DNA of 64,000 nucleotides, from the NCBI GenBank assembly GCA_031772625.1, contig CM062804.1, positions 1,024,595,208 through 1,024,659,207 on the forward strand. Reading direction: 5' to 3'. This DNA comes from Pinus tabuliformis (lineage: Eukaryota; Streptophyta; Pinopsida; Pinales; Pinaceae). Position 1 is the stretch's first letter, and each line of letters starts with the position of its first letter. A model generated the notes under the pieces. The model had not been told where the DNA came from and ran no database searches. It worked only from the letters and a program-made list of their open reading frames with translations. Positions 22,110 through 33,677 of the stretch are shown here, piece by piece. A program made the translations under genes and the position numbers.

Positions 22110-22292
22110 TGTTAAACTCACATGGACAGCAAAGAATAGGAAAGATAAATCAGTGAGTACATTTTTTATTAACAATAGATATACATTTATAGTACAAATA
22201 TGTGACTCTTGGGTTTCAGATCCCAAGGTCTCTTGGACTCCTTTTGTCCATTCGACTTCCACACTAACCCACTTAGGATTAGGTGTCCAACA
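22110..22292 (-). repeat. 5' LTR of the gene-fragment element (183 bp)
   Basis: Reads identical to the 3' LTR at 17593-17775. It is followed by tgcc (22293-22296). A 5-bp duplication tgcct is possible if one T was lost at the left junction. Confidence 0.93.
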
Positions 22293-22829
22293 TGCCTAAT
22301 AAAGGAACTGCTAAAATATAGAATAGAATGTTATGCAGTTGTGAATAAACACTGTTTGACTGACACTTACTGCGTTTATTACAGCACAACCGACCTTCAA
22401 AAAATGAACACAAATGCAACTAGTGCACACCAAAATCTAAGATCTGTGCATTATGAACTAGTGTTCCTAAACCTCAATTACTACATCTAGTATATGTTAG
22501 AATGCCCGAGTGAAATGTATCTCCAGGTGCAAATTTTCAGTGTCAGATTTAATTCTCAATTCCTTGAAAGATGTCTTTACCTGCCCCTGCGACATACTGA
22601 TTCACTGAACAAGGCTACAGCATAAATATCCATATATAATTCAGATAAAATGTCCTGAAAAAATCCAAAACATAATATGACAAACAAGCGATAATAATAG
22701 GCATTTTTATGCCACTGGTGGAACTAACCTCTGGAACATATGAAAAGAAGCAAACATAAACCTATTTAAACCTAACATAAATGTCAAAGAATGCTTCCTG
22801 TGATCTGAAAAGGGGTTAGTAGCTATAAT

Positions 22830-23124
22830 AGAGAATATGTTGTGCAAGCTTTAGTAGAGGGATCAAATGAAGATTTCCAATTTCAAAACCTGCAAACAAG
22901 TTTACAGCAAAAGAGATTTAGTGAAGAATTACGTGATGCTCTGTTCCTTAATGCTTTTCAACTATGCTGATATAATAATCACTTCTTACATCTGGCCTCT
23001 TACTCTTACATGCTAAACAGAACAAATATCAATGTTTATGAAAATCAAACCTTCATCTTCTCAAATTCAGAAAATGTCTCCAAGCAGCTGAATGATTCCT
23101 CGCCTTCTAGAGTTGAACATCGCT
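22830..23124 (-). other. Exon-like segments of an unidentified gene in the P/Q repeats
   Basis: A 74-bp minus-strand segment at 23051-23124 has an acceptor (tctgcag) and a donor (gtttga) and encodes 'CSTLEGEESFSCLETFSEFE'. A second segment starting at 22889 after ttgcag encodes 'FEIGNLHLIPLLKLAQHI' and stops near 22830. The same pair recurs in the other two copies of this block (for example 25654-25727, and ending at 30599). Splice borders are kept in all copies, which suggests part of a real gene was duplicated. I cannot name it. Confidence 0.35.
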
Positions 23125-24229
23125 CTGCAGAGAAAATTTAAGTTACCTTAACTGGACTTGGATATATCAACCATAAAAAGAAATCAAGCATATGCTCATT
23201 TAGCAATTGTAGAAGATTCAAGTACAAGAAATTTGCACAATCTCGAAGTAATAATTCAGTCCTAGGCAAAGTAGTCCAATAGGTCTTCATCAATCTCAAA
23301 TTTGAATTTTAGAAGTATCCATTTACTAACGAAGTTCCATTCAGGATAAATCCATCTTAACTCTTTATTTCGAAAAGAAACCATTACACTAGCAGCTCAA
23401 CGTAACTTATATAAAAACTTGTGCTCTTTTGTTGTGAGGTCCAACAGAGATATCAGTGTCAAATCTTAATTTTGAAATAAGTACTCATTCACTTACCAAT
23501 TTAAGATGTTCCAAGTACCATAAATCTAACTTAAACCTGAATACAGGGATCAAAAGGCAATTAAACAACAATTAATAGATCCAGGGTTTATATATATCCT
23601 ATTTGTTTTTGTACGGATAGGACCATTATGAACACAAAGACATGAAGAAATGACATCTTCCCCATCAGGGCATTAAAGCACCTCATTTCTCTTTGATACT
23701 GGCATCACTAACAATGTCAGTGTCATATTCTGTAGGTTCTTTCTAGTTTGTAGTTGTATTTATGTGGGATGGTTCGTTCTTTCTAGTGTGTAGTTGTATT
23801 TACTATTTATGTCGGATGGTTAAACCAATTGAAGTAACTCTCAAAGTTATGATTGTTATCTATGTGATATTAGAAGATATTATTACAGTGGCATATCCAT
23901 ATAATGAAATTTCATTCAAAAGTCATTAATATGATATACCCCATTTACAAAGACTTCGTTATCCCTCTTTAGGGAAAGATCCTGAAAGACCAACCCTTCA
24001 TATGGTTGGCCCTGGAAGATCTTACAGGAGAAGTTAAAAGTAAAAGGAATCCTAAAAGGTCTTAATCATAGTTCAAGGCAAGGAAGTAGGTACGCAATAG
24101 CGATATATAGAGACAGCAGAACGTAGACACTATCTTAGCCACTATAATTCATATAGTTGCAAAATCTAGGTAAATTCCCCCACAAATTATAAATAGCCTA
24201 AGATTTTAAATACCTCTTTTAGAAAGGTT

Positions 24230-26828
24230 GGTATTTATGTTGTTTCTCCTCACCATAAAGTTTAGAAATTCATAATTAGACACAAAATAACCATAACAAT
24301 GTAGAATCAGGGCTTGTTATTCATTGAAATCTCAACTAAATTAAACAGTAGTTGCCAGATGCATCCAGATTCATCTTTACATTTTTAATTGTACAAATGG
24401 TTTCATTTTATAGGAAACATTCTGGTCTCTTCTACATGATGCCCTTGTGTAGGTGTCAAAGAATTTTGATGCACCATCCATCATTATGAACTCATTTTGA
24501 CTTTCTCAGTCTGAGATTGATGGACATATCAGGTTCCCAACATCTAGTCTCATGCACCATCCTTTATGAATTCATTTTGACCATCGAAGTCAGAGCTTGA
24601 TAGACATTTCAGGTTCCCAAAATGTAATCTATGTGGCAAATAGCACCAAGTTTCCCAATCGCTTTCATCAAGAGAGTGATGACAGATGTTTTCATCAAGA
24701 GAGTGATGACAGATGTTTTCATCAAGAGTGTGATGACAGATGTTTTCATCGTACATTTCCATGAGCTAGCTAAAAATATGCCCATCAAATTCAGAAAAGA
24801 TCTTGGGTTGGACGAAAAGAATTCTTTGAGATTTCTTACAAGTGATAAAAAGAAGAAATTAATAAAACTAACGATGCGATTCCCCAAAATTTGTTTGCCT
24901 AATAAAGGAATTGCTAAAATATAGAATAGAATGTTATGCAGTTGTGAATAAACACTATTTGACTGACACTTACTGCGTTTATTGCAGCACAACTGACCTT
25001 CAAAAAATGAACACAAATGCAACTAGTGCACACCAAAATCTAAGATCTGTGCATTATGAACTAGTGTTCCTAAACCTCAATTACTACATCCAGTATATGT
25101 TAGAATGCCTGAGTGAAATGTATCTCCAGGTGCAAATTTTCAGTGTCAGATTTAATTCTCAATTCCTTGAAAGATGTCTTTACCTGCCCTTGCGACATAC
25201 TGATGCACTGAACAAGGCTACAACATAAATATCCATATATAATTCAGATAAAATGTCCTGAAAAAATCCAAAACATAATATGACAAACAAGAGATAATAA
25301 TAGGCATTTTTATGCCATTGGTGGAACTAACCTCTGGAACATATGAAAAGAAGCAAACATAAACCTATTTAAACCTAAAATAAATGTCAAAGAATGCTTC
25401 CCATGATCTGAAAAGGGGTTAGTAGCTATAATAGAGAATAGGTTGTGCAAGCTTTAGTAGAGGGATCAAATGAAGATTTCCAATTTCAAAACCTGCAAAC
25501 AAGTTTACAGTAGAAGAGATTTAGTGAAGAATTACGTGATGCTCTGTTCCTTAATGCTTTTCAACTATTCTGATATAATAATCACTTCTTACATCTGGCC
25601 TCTTACTCTTACATGCTAAACAGAACAAATATCAATGTTTATGAAAATCAAACCTTCATCTTCTCAAATTCAAAAAATGTCTCCCAGCAGCTGAATGATT
25701 CCTCGCCTTCTAGAGTTGAACATCGCTCTGCAGAGAAAATTTAAGTTACCTTAACTGGACTTGGATATATCAACCATAAAAAGAAATCAAGAATATGCTC
25801 ATCTCAGCAATTGTAGAAGATTCAAGTACAAGAAATTTGCACAATCTCGAAGTAATAATTCAGTCCTAGGCAAAGTAGTCCAATAGGTCTTCATCAATCT
25901 CAAATTTTATATGTATCCATTTACTAACGAAGTTCCATTCAGGATAAATCCATCTTAATACTTTATTTGGAAAAGAAACCATTACACTAGCAGCTCAACG
26001 TAACTTATATAAAAGCTTGTGCTCTTTTGTTGTGAGGTCCAACAGAGATATCAGTGTCAAATCTTAATTTTTAAATAAGTACTCATTCACTTACCAATTT
26101 AAGATGTTCCAAGTACCATAAATATAACTTAAACCTGAATACAGGGATCAAAAGGCAATTAAACAACAATTAATAGATCCAGGGTTTATATATCCTATTT
26201 GTTTTTGTACGGATAGGACCATTATGAACACAAAGACATTAAGAAATGACATCTTCCCCATCAGGGCATTAAAGCACCTCATTTCTCTTTGCTACTGGCA
26301 TCACTAACAATGTCAGTGTCATATTCTGTAGGTTCTTTCTAGTTTGTAGTTGTATTTATGTGGGATGGTTCGTTCTTTCTAGTGTGTAGTTGTATTTACT
26401 ATTTATGTCGGATGGTTAAACCAATTGAAGTAACTCTAAAAGTTATGATTGTTATCTATGTGATATTAGAAGATATTGTTACAGTGGCATATCCATATAA
26501 TGAAATTTCATTCAAAATTCATTAATATGATATACCCCATTTACAAAGACTTCGTTATCCCTCTTTAGGGAAAGATCCTGAAAGACCAACCCTTCATATG
26601 GTTGGCCCTGGAAGATCTTACAAGAGAAGTTAAAAGTAAAAGGAATCCTAAAAGGTCTTAATCATAGTTCAAGGCAAGGAAGTAGGTACGCAATAGCGAT
26701 ATATAGAGACAGCAGAACGTAGACACTATCTTAGCCACTGTAATTCATATAGTTGCAAAATCTAGGTAAATTCCCCCACAAATTATAAATAGCCTAAGAT
26801 TTTAAATACCTCTTTTAGAAAGGTTGGT
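24230..26828. repeat. Segmental unit P, copy 2 (empty-site copy)
   Basis: Direct repeat of copy 1 without the LTR element. At 24892-24911 the sequence runs straight through the target word that is interrupted at 17592/22293. Confidence 0.9.
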
Positions 26829-28335
26829 CTTGAGAGGTTAATCCACCCACATCTTCCTACAATCAAATTTTGAATTTTAGATCCCAAATATTGGTCTCTT
26901 AAGTTCTGAACATCGTTTCTGAAAGAAATTCATTGATTTCCCATAGATGTAAAATGAACCATGTGGTTCAATCATATCAGAAATGCATAGGTCTCAGAAC
27001 ACAGTTTTATCTAGCCCATTCATTCATTCAAGAGACAGAAGATACCAACTAATCCGTAATCACATTTTCTGCTTTCTTCAAGGAGGAATTTTTTGAGTGT
27101 AGCCCATTGAATGTAAAGGCATCAGAATATAGTTTGATCTAAAGCATGCATTCATTGAACATACAAAGGAGATCAACTGCAGTAATTTAACAAGAGCAAG
27201 AGCAGATCCAATACTTTATTTCCTCCTGAAAATTTGACAATGTTATTGTTAATGCTAATGCTAATGCTAATAATTTATTAGGTTGTGAGCAATGGGAATT
27301 TGAAAATGTTATTATTAATGCTAATCATTTGTCAAGTTGTGAGCAATGGTAGATTCATAAGCGTGGAACATTTAGCAGTAACGAATGCATCTGCTGCACG
27401 TATATCAATTCCTACGTTTTATGGCCCCTCGGAGGATGCCTTCATTGCCCTTGCAGCGTCCCTGGTTGATGAATAGCATCCAGCTTGGTACAAAGGATAT
27501 AAGTTAGGAGAATTCATGAGAATTTTCTGCACTATCTTAGCCACTGTAATTCATATAGTTGCAAAATCTAGGTAAATTCCCCCATAAATTATAAATAGCC
27601 TAAGATTTTAAATACCTCTTTTAGAAAGGTTGGTCTTGAGAGGTTAATCCACCCACATCTTCCTACAATCAAATTTTGAATTTTAGATCCCAAATATTGG
27701 TCTCTTAAGTTCTGAACATCATTTTGGAAAGAAATTCATTGATTTCCCATAGATGTAAACTGAACCATGTGGTTCAATCATATCAGAAATGCATAGGTCT
27801 CAGAACACAGTTTTATCTAGCCCATTCATTCATTCAAGAGACAGAAGATACCAACTAATCCGTAATCACATTTTCTGCTTTCTTCAAGGAGGAATTTTTT
27901 GAGTGCAGCCCATTGAATGTAAAGGCCTCAGAATATAGTTTGATCTAAAGCATGCATTCATTGAACATACAAAACAGATCAACTGCAGTAATTTAACAAG
28001 AGCAAGAGCAGATCCAATACTTTATTTCCTCCTGAAAATTTGACAATGTTATTGTTAATGCTAATGCTAATGCTAATAATTTATTAGGTTGTGAGCAATG
28101 GGAATTTGACAATGTTATTATTAATGCTAATCATTTGTCAGGTTGTAAGCAATGGTAGATTCAGAAGTGTGGAACATCTAGCAGTAACGAATGCATCTGC
28201 TGCACGTATATCAATTCCTACGTTTTATGGCCCCTTGGAGGATGCCTTCATTGCCCCTGCAGCGTCCCTGGTTGATGAATAGCATCCAACTTGGTACAAA
28301 GGATATAAGTTTGGAGAATTCATGAGAATTTTCTG
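26724..28335. repeat. 806-bp tandem duplication, first pair
   Basis: Two units, 26724-27529 and 27530-28335, each begin 'cactatcttagccactg' and end 'gagaattttctg'. Each includes the 5' part of a dioxygenase last exon. Only the right unit continues into the rest of the exon. Confidence 0.92.
27336..27529 (+). pseudogene. 2OG-Fe(II) dioxygenase last exon, copy 1 (truncated)
   Basis: The exon begins at GTTGTGAGC after 'tttgtcaa' (the acceptor AG is shifted relative to the other copies) and encodes 'VVSNGRF', 'SVEHLAVTN', 'RISIPTFYGPSEDAFI' and 'AASLVDE', then TAG at 27474-27476. This is the C-terminal part of a plant DOXC dioxygenase double-stranded beta-helix: the His in 'SVEH' is the second iron-binding His, and the Arg-x-Ser in 'RIS' binds 2-oxoglutarate. 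The frame after the TAG still reads as dioxygenase sequence until the unit is cut at 27529 by the tandem junction. Upstream exons with the HxD iron motif were not found. Confidence 0.8.
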
Positions 28336-28408
28336 GAGCCAGGAATTAAAGAATAAGACAGTGTTGGACCATTTCAAAATCGAATATGCAGAGAACAATG
28401 GTGAATGA
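28142..28408 (+). pseudogene. 2OG-Fe(II) dioxygenase last exon, copy 2 (full-length exon)
   Basis: After 'tttgtcag' the exon runs through the 'SVEH' and 'RIS' motifs to the shared TAG (28280-28282). Beyond it the same frame continues with 'FGEFMRIFWSQELKNKTVLD' and 'HFKI' to TGA at 28406-28408, which is the normal end of such enzymes. It is therefore a complete last exon spoiled by one nonsense codon where Gln would fit. Confidence 0.82.
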
Positions 28409-28934
28409 AATTTGTTGTTGAATTTGATTTAAGGGAGCCATTATCAACATTATCACTATCACCGGACCATCCAATAACCCCGTTGCCCTCTGGATGAATA
28501 AAAGATGATTACATAGTTTTAACTATTGAACATAATTTTATTTTCAATTCCAATCTTTGCACATTTAAACCTGCTCTCAACTATCAAAAAACCACTGGTC
28601 TAGCCTAAATTAGAACACAAAAGAGCACCGACTTATCTACCATTAGGTAACTAATTGGCCAATTGCGTGTACGAGAGCATTGACATGCTTTGACATGTGC
28701 CTTATGTGAACGCATTTAGTGCTCAAACAGCAGAACCAACCCAATGTTACAGAAGTATCGATTCGAAACAGAACATGCAGAAACCCATTACACAACATTA
28801 ATGACAATTTTAAAAAAGAGAAGGATAAACCGAAAAGGCTAGGGTATCTGGTACAATCTGATCGTCCTAGACTCCGCTTCACACAGTTAACCAAGGTCCA
28901 AGCATACCTGATCCTCCTCTTCAAAAAACAGTGG
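28409..28934. other. Q-unit tail, no gene recognised
   Basis: This is the 3' flank of the dioxygenase exon and intergenic DNA, repeated in Q copy 2. It contains the intact sequence corresponding to the gypsy target (near 28711-28715). Confidence 0.6.
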
Positions 28935-29050
28935 AAACCTCGAAGAAATTAAAAAGCCCCTTCAGATGAAGAAATAGTAGAAACCTCGAAGAAATTAAAA
29001 AGCCCCTTCAGATGAAGAAATAGTAGAAACCTCGAAGAAATTAGAAAGCC
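28935..29050. repeat. 46-bp minisatellite, 2.5 copies
   Basis: Copies start with 'aaacctcgaagaaatt' at 28935, 28981 and 29027. The corresponding array in Q copy 2 is at 44991-45106. Confidence 0.9.
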
Positions 29051-29318
29051 AGAGGAGCTGGTTGCAAGTACGGCTGAATCGCCTGTTGAAGTCGGTGGTG
29101 ATCTAATGAAGGAGCTGGTTTGGTTGAATTTATTGGTGAAGAAAAAGAACTCCGACGGTTGAAGAAGAAGATGAAAAGCAAAGGAATACCGAGTCGGTTT
29201 ATGATTATGTAGGAGTCGGTGGTGATCTAACGCCCAATATTGTTTTAATCATCTAACATTTCATCGAACATTGTAAAACTGTACACGGTGGCAGCTAGGT
29301 GAGTTCGTTTCAAAGAGA

Positions 29319-29810
29319 AAAAGAAGCAATTAATAACCGGAGAGTCCAGAGTATGAACATTTTTATACCAACGTTTCAAATCCCAAATGGGATCCATCAT
29401 CAGGATATTTAGAATGATGATAGAAGAAGAGCAATTTTTGGCAGCCCTTCTTTCTATCCTTACTCTAAACTTTTCGAGTAAAAGGACTTCACTCCAAGTA
29501 TCCCCTCCGTGCAGGGACAAGATTTTGGATCAATAACCGGAGAGGATACTTGGAGTGATCCAAAATCTTGTCCCCGCACGGAGGGGATACTTGGAGTGAA
29601 GTCCTTTTACTCGAAAAGTTTAGAGTAAGGATAGCAAGAAGGGCTGCCAAAAATTGCTCTTCTTCTATCATCATTCTAAATATCCTGATGATGGATCCCA
29701 TTTGGGATTTGAAACGTTGGTATAAAAATGTTCATACTGTGGACTCTCCGGTTATTGATTCAAAAGATGCAAACCACAGATCTCTTAAATCCAAAAGAAG
29801 CAATTAATAA
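29319..29810. mobile_element. 456-bp foldback insertion with 18-bp flanking repeats
   Basis: An 18-bp direct repeat, aaaagaagcaattaataa, occurs at 29319-29336 and 29793-29810. Between them (29337-29792) two ~200-bp arms are inverted: about 29330-29533 pairs with 29557-29760, with a ~23-nt loop. Just inside the loop, 'gacaagattttggatca' pairs perfectly with its complement. The loop itself repeats pieces of the arm's two ends. The right arm is followed by ~30 bp of unique tail before the second direct repeat. The insertion sits exactly at the junction between Q copies. The long direct repeats resemble a target-site duplication of target-primed retroposition; a MITE or a repair product is also possible. 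No coding function was recognised. Confidence 0.75.
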
Positions 29811-31676
29811 AACTAACGATGCGATTCCCCAAAATTTGTTTGCCTAATAAAGGAACTGCTAAAATATAGAATAGAATGTTATGCAGTTGTGAATAAACAC
29901 TGTTTGACTGACACTTACTGCGTTTATTGCAGCACAACCGACCTTCAAAAAATGAACACAAATGCAACTAGTGCACACCAAAATCTAAGATCTGTGCATT
30001 ATGAACTAGTGTTCCTAAACCTTAATTACTACATCCAGTATATGTTAGAATGCCCGAGTGAAATGTATCTCCAGGTGCAAATTTTTAGTGTCAGATTTAA
30101 TTCTCAATTCCTTGAAAGATGTCTTTACCTGCCCCTGCAACATACTAATGCACTGAACAAGGCTACAACATAAATATCCATATATAATTCAGATAAAATG
30201 TCCTGAAAAAATCCAAAACATAATATGACAAACAAGAGATAATAATAGGCATTTTTATGCCACTGGTGGAACTAACCTCTGGAACATATGAAAAGAAGCA
30301 AACATAAACCTATTTAAACCTAACATAAATGTCAAAGAATGCTTCCCATGATCTGAAAAGGGGTTAGTAGCTATAATAGAGAATAGGCTGTGCAAGCTTT
30401 AGCAGAGGGATCAAATGAAGATTTCCAATTTCAAAACCTGCAAACAAGTTTACAGCAAAAGAGATTTAGTGAAGAATTATGTGATGCTTTGTTCCTTAAT
30501 TCTTTTCAACTATTCTGATATAATAATCACTTCTTACATCTGGCCTCTTACTCTTACATGCTAAACAGAACAAATATCAATGTTTATGAAAATCAAACCT
30601 TCATCTTCTCAAATTCAGAAAATGTCTCCAAGCAGCTAAATGATTCCTCGCCTTCTAGAGTTGAACATCGCTCTGCAAAGAAAATTTAAGTTACCTTAAC
30701 TGGACTTGGATATATCAACCATAAAATGAAATCAAGAATATGCTCATCTCAGCAATTGTAGAAGATTCAAGTACAAGAAATTTGCACAATCTCGAAGTAA
30801 TAATTCAGTCCTAGGCAAAGTAGTCCAATAGGTCTTCATCAATCTCAAATTTGAATTTTAGAAGTATCCATTTACTAACGAAGTTCCATTCAGGATAAAT
30901 CCATCTTAACTCTTTATTTCGAAAAGAAACCATTACACTAGCAGCTCGACGTAACTTATATAAAAGCTTGTGCTCTTTTGTTGTGAGGTCCAACAGAGAT
31001 ATCAGTGTCAAATCTTAATTTTGAAATAAGTACTCATTCACTTACCAATTTAAGATGTTCCAAGTACCATAAATCTAACTTAAACTTGAATACAGGGATC
31101 AAAAGGCAATTAAACAACAATTAATAGATCCAGGGTTTATATATATCCTATTTGTTTTTGTAAGGATAGGACCATTATGAACACAAAGACATGAAGAAAT
31201 GACATCTTCCCCATCAGGGCATTAAAGCACCTCATTTCTCTTTGCTACTAGCATCAATAACAATGTCAGTGTCATATTCTGTAGGTTCTTTCTAGTTTGT
31301 AGTTGTATTTATGTGGGATGGTTCGTTCTTTCTAGTGTGTAGTTGTATTTACTATTTATGTCGGATGTTTAAACCAATTGAAGTAACTCTAAAAGTTATG
31401 ATTGTTATCTATGTGATATTAGAAGATATTATTACAGTGGCATATCCATATAATGAAATTTCATTCAAAAGTCATTAATATGATATACCCCATTTACAAA
31501 GACTTCGTTATCCCTCTTTAGGGAAAGATCCTGAAAGACCAACCCTTCATATGGTTGGCCCTAGAAGATCTTACAGGAGAAGTTAAAAGTAAAAGGAATC
31601 CTAAAAGGTCTGAATCATAGTTCAAGGCAAGGAAGTAGGTACGCAATAGCGATATATAGAGACAGCAGAACATAGA

Positions 31677-33288
31677 CACTATCTTAGCCACTGTAATTCA
31701 TATAGTTGCAAAATCTAGGTAAATTCCCCCACATATTATAAATAGCCTAAGATTTTAAATACCTCTTTTAGAAAGGTTGGTATCGAGAGGTTAATCCACC
31801 CACATCTTCCTACAATCAAATTTTGAATTTTAGATCCCAAATATTGGTCTCTTAAGTTCTGAACATCGTTTCTGAAAGAAATTCATTGATTTCCCATAGA
31901 TGTAAACTGAACCATGTGGTTCAATCATATCAGAAATGCATAGGTCTCAGAACACAGTTTTATCTAGCCCATTCATTCATTCAAGAGACAGAAGATACCA
32001 AGTAATCCGTAATCACATTTTCTGCTTTCTTCAAGGAGGAATTTTTTGAGTGCAGCCCATTGAATGTAAAGGCCTCAGAATATAGTTTGATCTAAAGCAT
32101 GCATTCATTGAACATACAAAACATATCAACTGCAGTAATTTAACAAGAGCAAGAGCAGATCCAATACTTTATTTCCTCCTGAAAATTTGACAATGTTATT
32201 GTTAATGCTAATGCTAATGCTAATAATTTATTAGGTTGTGAGCAATGGGAATTTGACAATGTTATTATTAATGCTAATCATTTGTCAGGTTGTGAGCAAT
32301 GGTAGATTCAGAAGTGTGGAACATCTAGCAGTAACGAATGCATCTGTTGCACGTATATCAATTCCTACGTTTTATTGCCCCTCGGAGGATGCCTTCATTG
32401 CCCCTGCAGCGTCCCTGGTTGATGAATAGCATCCAGCTTGGTACAAAGGATATAAGTTTGTAGAATTCATGAGAATTTTCTGCACTATCTTAGCCACTGT
32501 AATTCATATAGTTGCAAAATCTAGGTAAATTCCCCCACAAATTATAAATAGCCTAAGATTTTAAATACCTCTTTTAGAAAGGTTGGTCTTGAGAGGTTAA
32601 TCCACCCACATCTTCCTACAATCAAATTTTGAATTTTAGATCCCAAATATTGGTCTCTTAAGTTCTGAACATCGTTTCTGAAAGAAATTCATTGATTTCC
32701 CATAGATGTAAACTGAACCATGTGGTTCAATCATATCAGAAATGCATAGGTCTCAGAACACAATTTTATCTAGCCCATTCATTCATTCAAGAGACAGAAG
32801 ATACCAACTAATCCGTAATCACATTTTTTGCTTTCTTCAAGGAGGAATTTTTTGAGTGCATCCCATTGAATGTAAAGGCCTCAGAATATAGTTTGATCTA
32901 AAGCATGCATTCATTGAACATACAAAAGAGATCAACTACAGTAATTTAACAAGAGCAAGAGCAGATCCAATACTTTATTTCCTCCTGAAAATTTGACAAT
33001 GTTATTGTTAATGCTAATGTTAATGCTAATAATTTATTAGGTTGTGAGCAATGGGAATTTGACAATGTTATTATTAATGCTAATCATTTGTTAGGTTGTG
33101 AGCGATGGTAGATTCAGAAGTGTGGAACATCTAGCAGTAACGAATGCATCTGCTGCACGTATATCAATTCCTACGTTTTATGGCCCATTGGAAGATGCCT
33201 TCATTGCCCCTGCAGCGTCCTTGGTTGATGAATAGCATCCAGCTTGGTACAACGGATATAAGTTTGGAGAATTCATGAGAATTTTCTG
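31677..33288. repeat. 806-bp tandem duplication, second pair
   Basis: Units 31677-32482 and 32483-33288 have the same boundaries and length as the pair at 26724-28335, so the 806-bp duplication happened once, before the Q duplication. Confidence 0.92.
32289..32482 (+). pseudogene. 2OG-Fe(II) dioxygenase last exon, copy 3 (truncated)
   Basis: Same structure as copy 1: acceptor 'tttgtcag', 'SVEHLAVTN', 'RISIPTFY' and the shared TAG at 32427-32429, then cut at 32482 by the tandem junction. A Gly-to-Cys change is seen in the 'TFYGP' motif (here TFYCP). Confidence 0.8.
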
Positions 33289-33361
33289 GAGCCAGGAATT
33301 AAAGAATAAGACAGTGTTGGACCATTTCAAAATCGAATATGGAGAGAACAACGGTGAATGA
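33095..33361 (+). pseudogene. 2OG-Fe(II) dioxygenase last exon, copy 4 (full-length exon)
   Basis: After 'ttgttag' the exon reads 'VVSDGRF', 'SVEHLAVTN' and 'RISIPTFYGP' to the shared TAG at 33233-33235, then in frame 'FGEFMRIFWSQELKNKTVLD' and 'HFKI' to TGA at 33359-33361. It is the Q2 counterpart of copy 2. Confidence 0.82.
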
Positions 33362-33672
33362 AATTTGTTGTTGAATTTTATTTAAGGGAGCCATTATCAA
33401 CATTATCACTATCACTGGACCATCAAATAACCCCGTTGCCCTCTGGATGAATAAAAGATGATTACATAGTTTTAACTATTGAACATAATTTTATTTTCAA
33501 TTCCAATATTTGCACATTTAAACCTGCTTTCAACTATCAAAAAACCACTGGTCTAGCCTAAATTAGAACACAAAACAGCACCGAATTATCTACCGTTAGG
33601 TAACTAATTGGCCAATTGCGTGTATGAGAGCATTGACATACTTTGACATGTGCCTTATGTGAACGCATTTAG

Positions 33673-33677
33673 TGCTC
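33673..33677. other. Left target-site duplication of the gypsy array
   Basis: TGCTC directly precedes the first LTR and is repeated at 44776-44780. The unoccupied relative at 28711-28715 has it once. Confidence 0.92.

Larger units (their letters stand above)
17593..22292 (-). mobile_element. Non-autonomous LTR element carrying host gene fragments
   Basis: A complete 4700-bp element on the minus strand with 183-bp LTRs (TGTT...AACA) that I read as identical. The 12-nt initiator-Met PBS abuts the 5' LTR, a polypurine tract abuts the 3' LTR, and tgcc lies at both outer ends. The sister copy at 24892-24911 shows the uninterrupted target. Only a gag-like frame with two zinc knuckles (18330-19208) is present; no protease, RT, RNase H or integrase was recognised. 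Between PBS and gag lie pieces of unrelated host genes in mixed orientation: ribosomal protein P0, an unidentified exon, a TIR domain and an ACR ACT domain. It must have moved using another element's enzymes. The architecture fits gag-only (TR-GAG-like) elements with transduced sequence. The capture is inferred from the chimeric content; identical LTRs imply a very recent insertion. Confidence 0.85.
16923..24229. repeat. Segmental unit P, copy 1 (split by the 17593-22292 insertion)
   Basis: The flanks of the 4.7-kb insertion (16923-17592 plus 22293-24229, about 2.6 kb together) match 24230-26828 almost base for base. The join at 24229/24230 is where 'tagaaaggttgg' runs into 'tatttatgttgtttctcc', the same phrase that opens copy 1 at 16923, so this is a direct tandem duplication. 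Copy 1 carries the insertion and copy 2 shows the empty site. Confidence 0.9.
24847..29318. repeat. Segmental unit Q, copy 1
   Basis: About 4.5 kb, from 'gaagaaattaataaaactaa' to 'gtttcaaagag', matches 29800-33677 plus 44776-45378. It overlaps the right three quarters of P copy 2 and contains the first 806-bp tandem pair. Its site at 28705-28720 is intact where copy 2 holds the gypsy array. Confidence 0.88.
29800..33677. repeat. Segmental unit Q, copy 2, left part
   Basis: Near-identical to 24847 onward in Q copy 1. It is interrupted at 33678 by the gypsy array and resumes at 44776. Confidence 0.88.

Noticed and set aside
27285..27476. 63-codon small secreted-looking protein repeated three to four times
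   Set aside because: The apparent start is GTG and the hydrophobic 'signal' is intron sequence before an AG acceptor; the rest is the dioxygenase exon.
28935..29050. Short regular repeats considered as a CRISPR-like array
   Set aside because: Contiguous 46-bp minisatellite without spacers in a plant genome.
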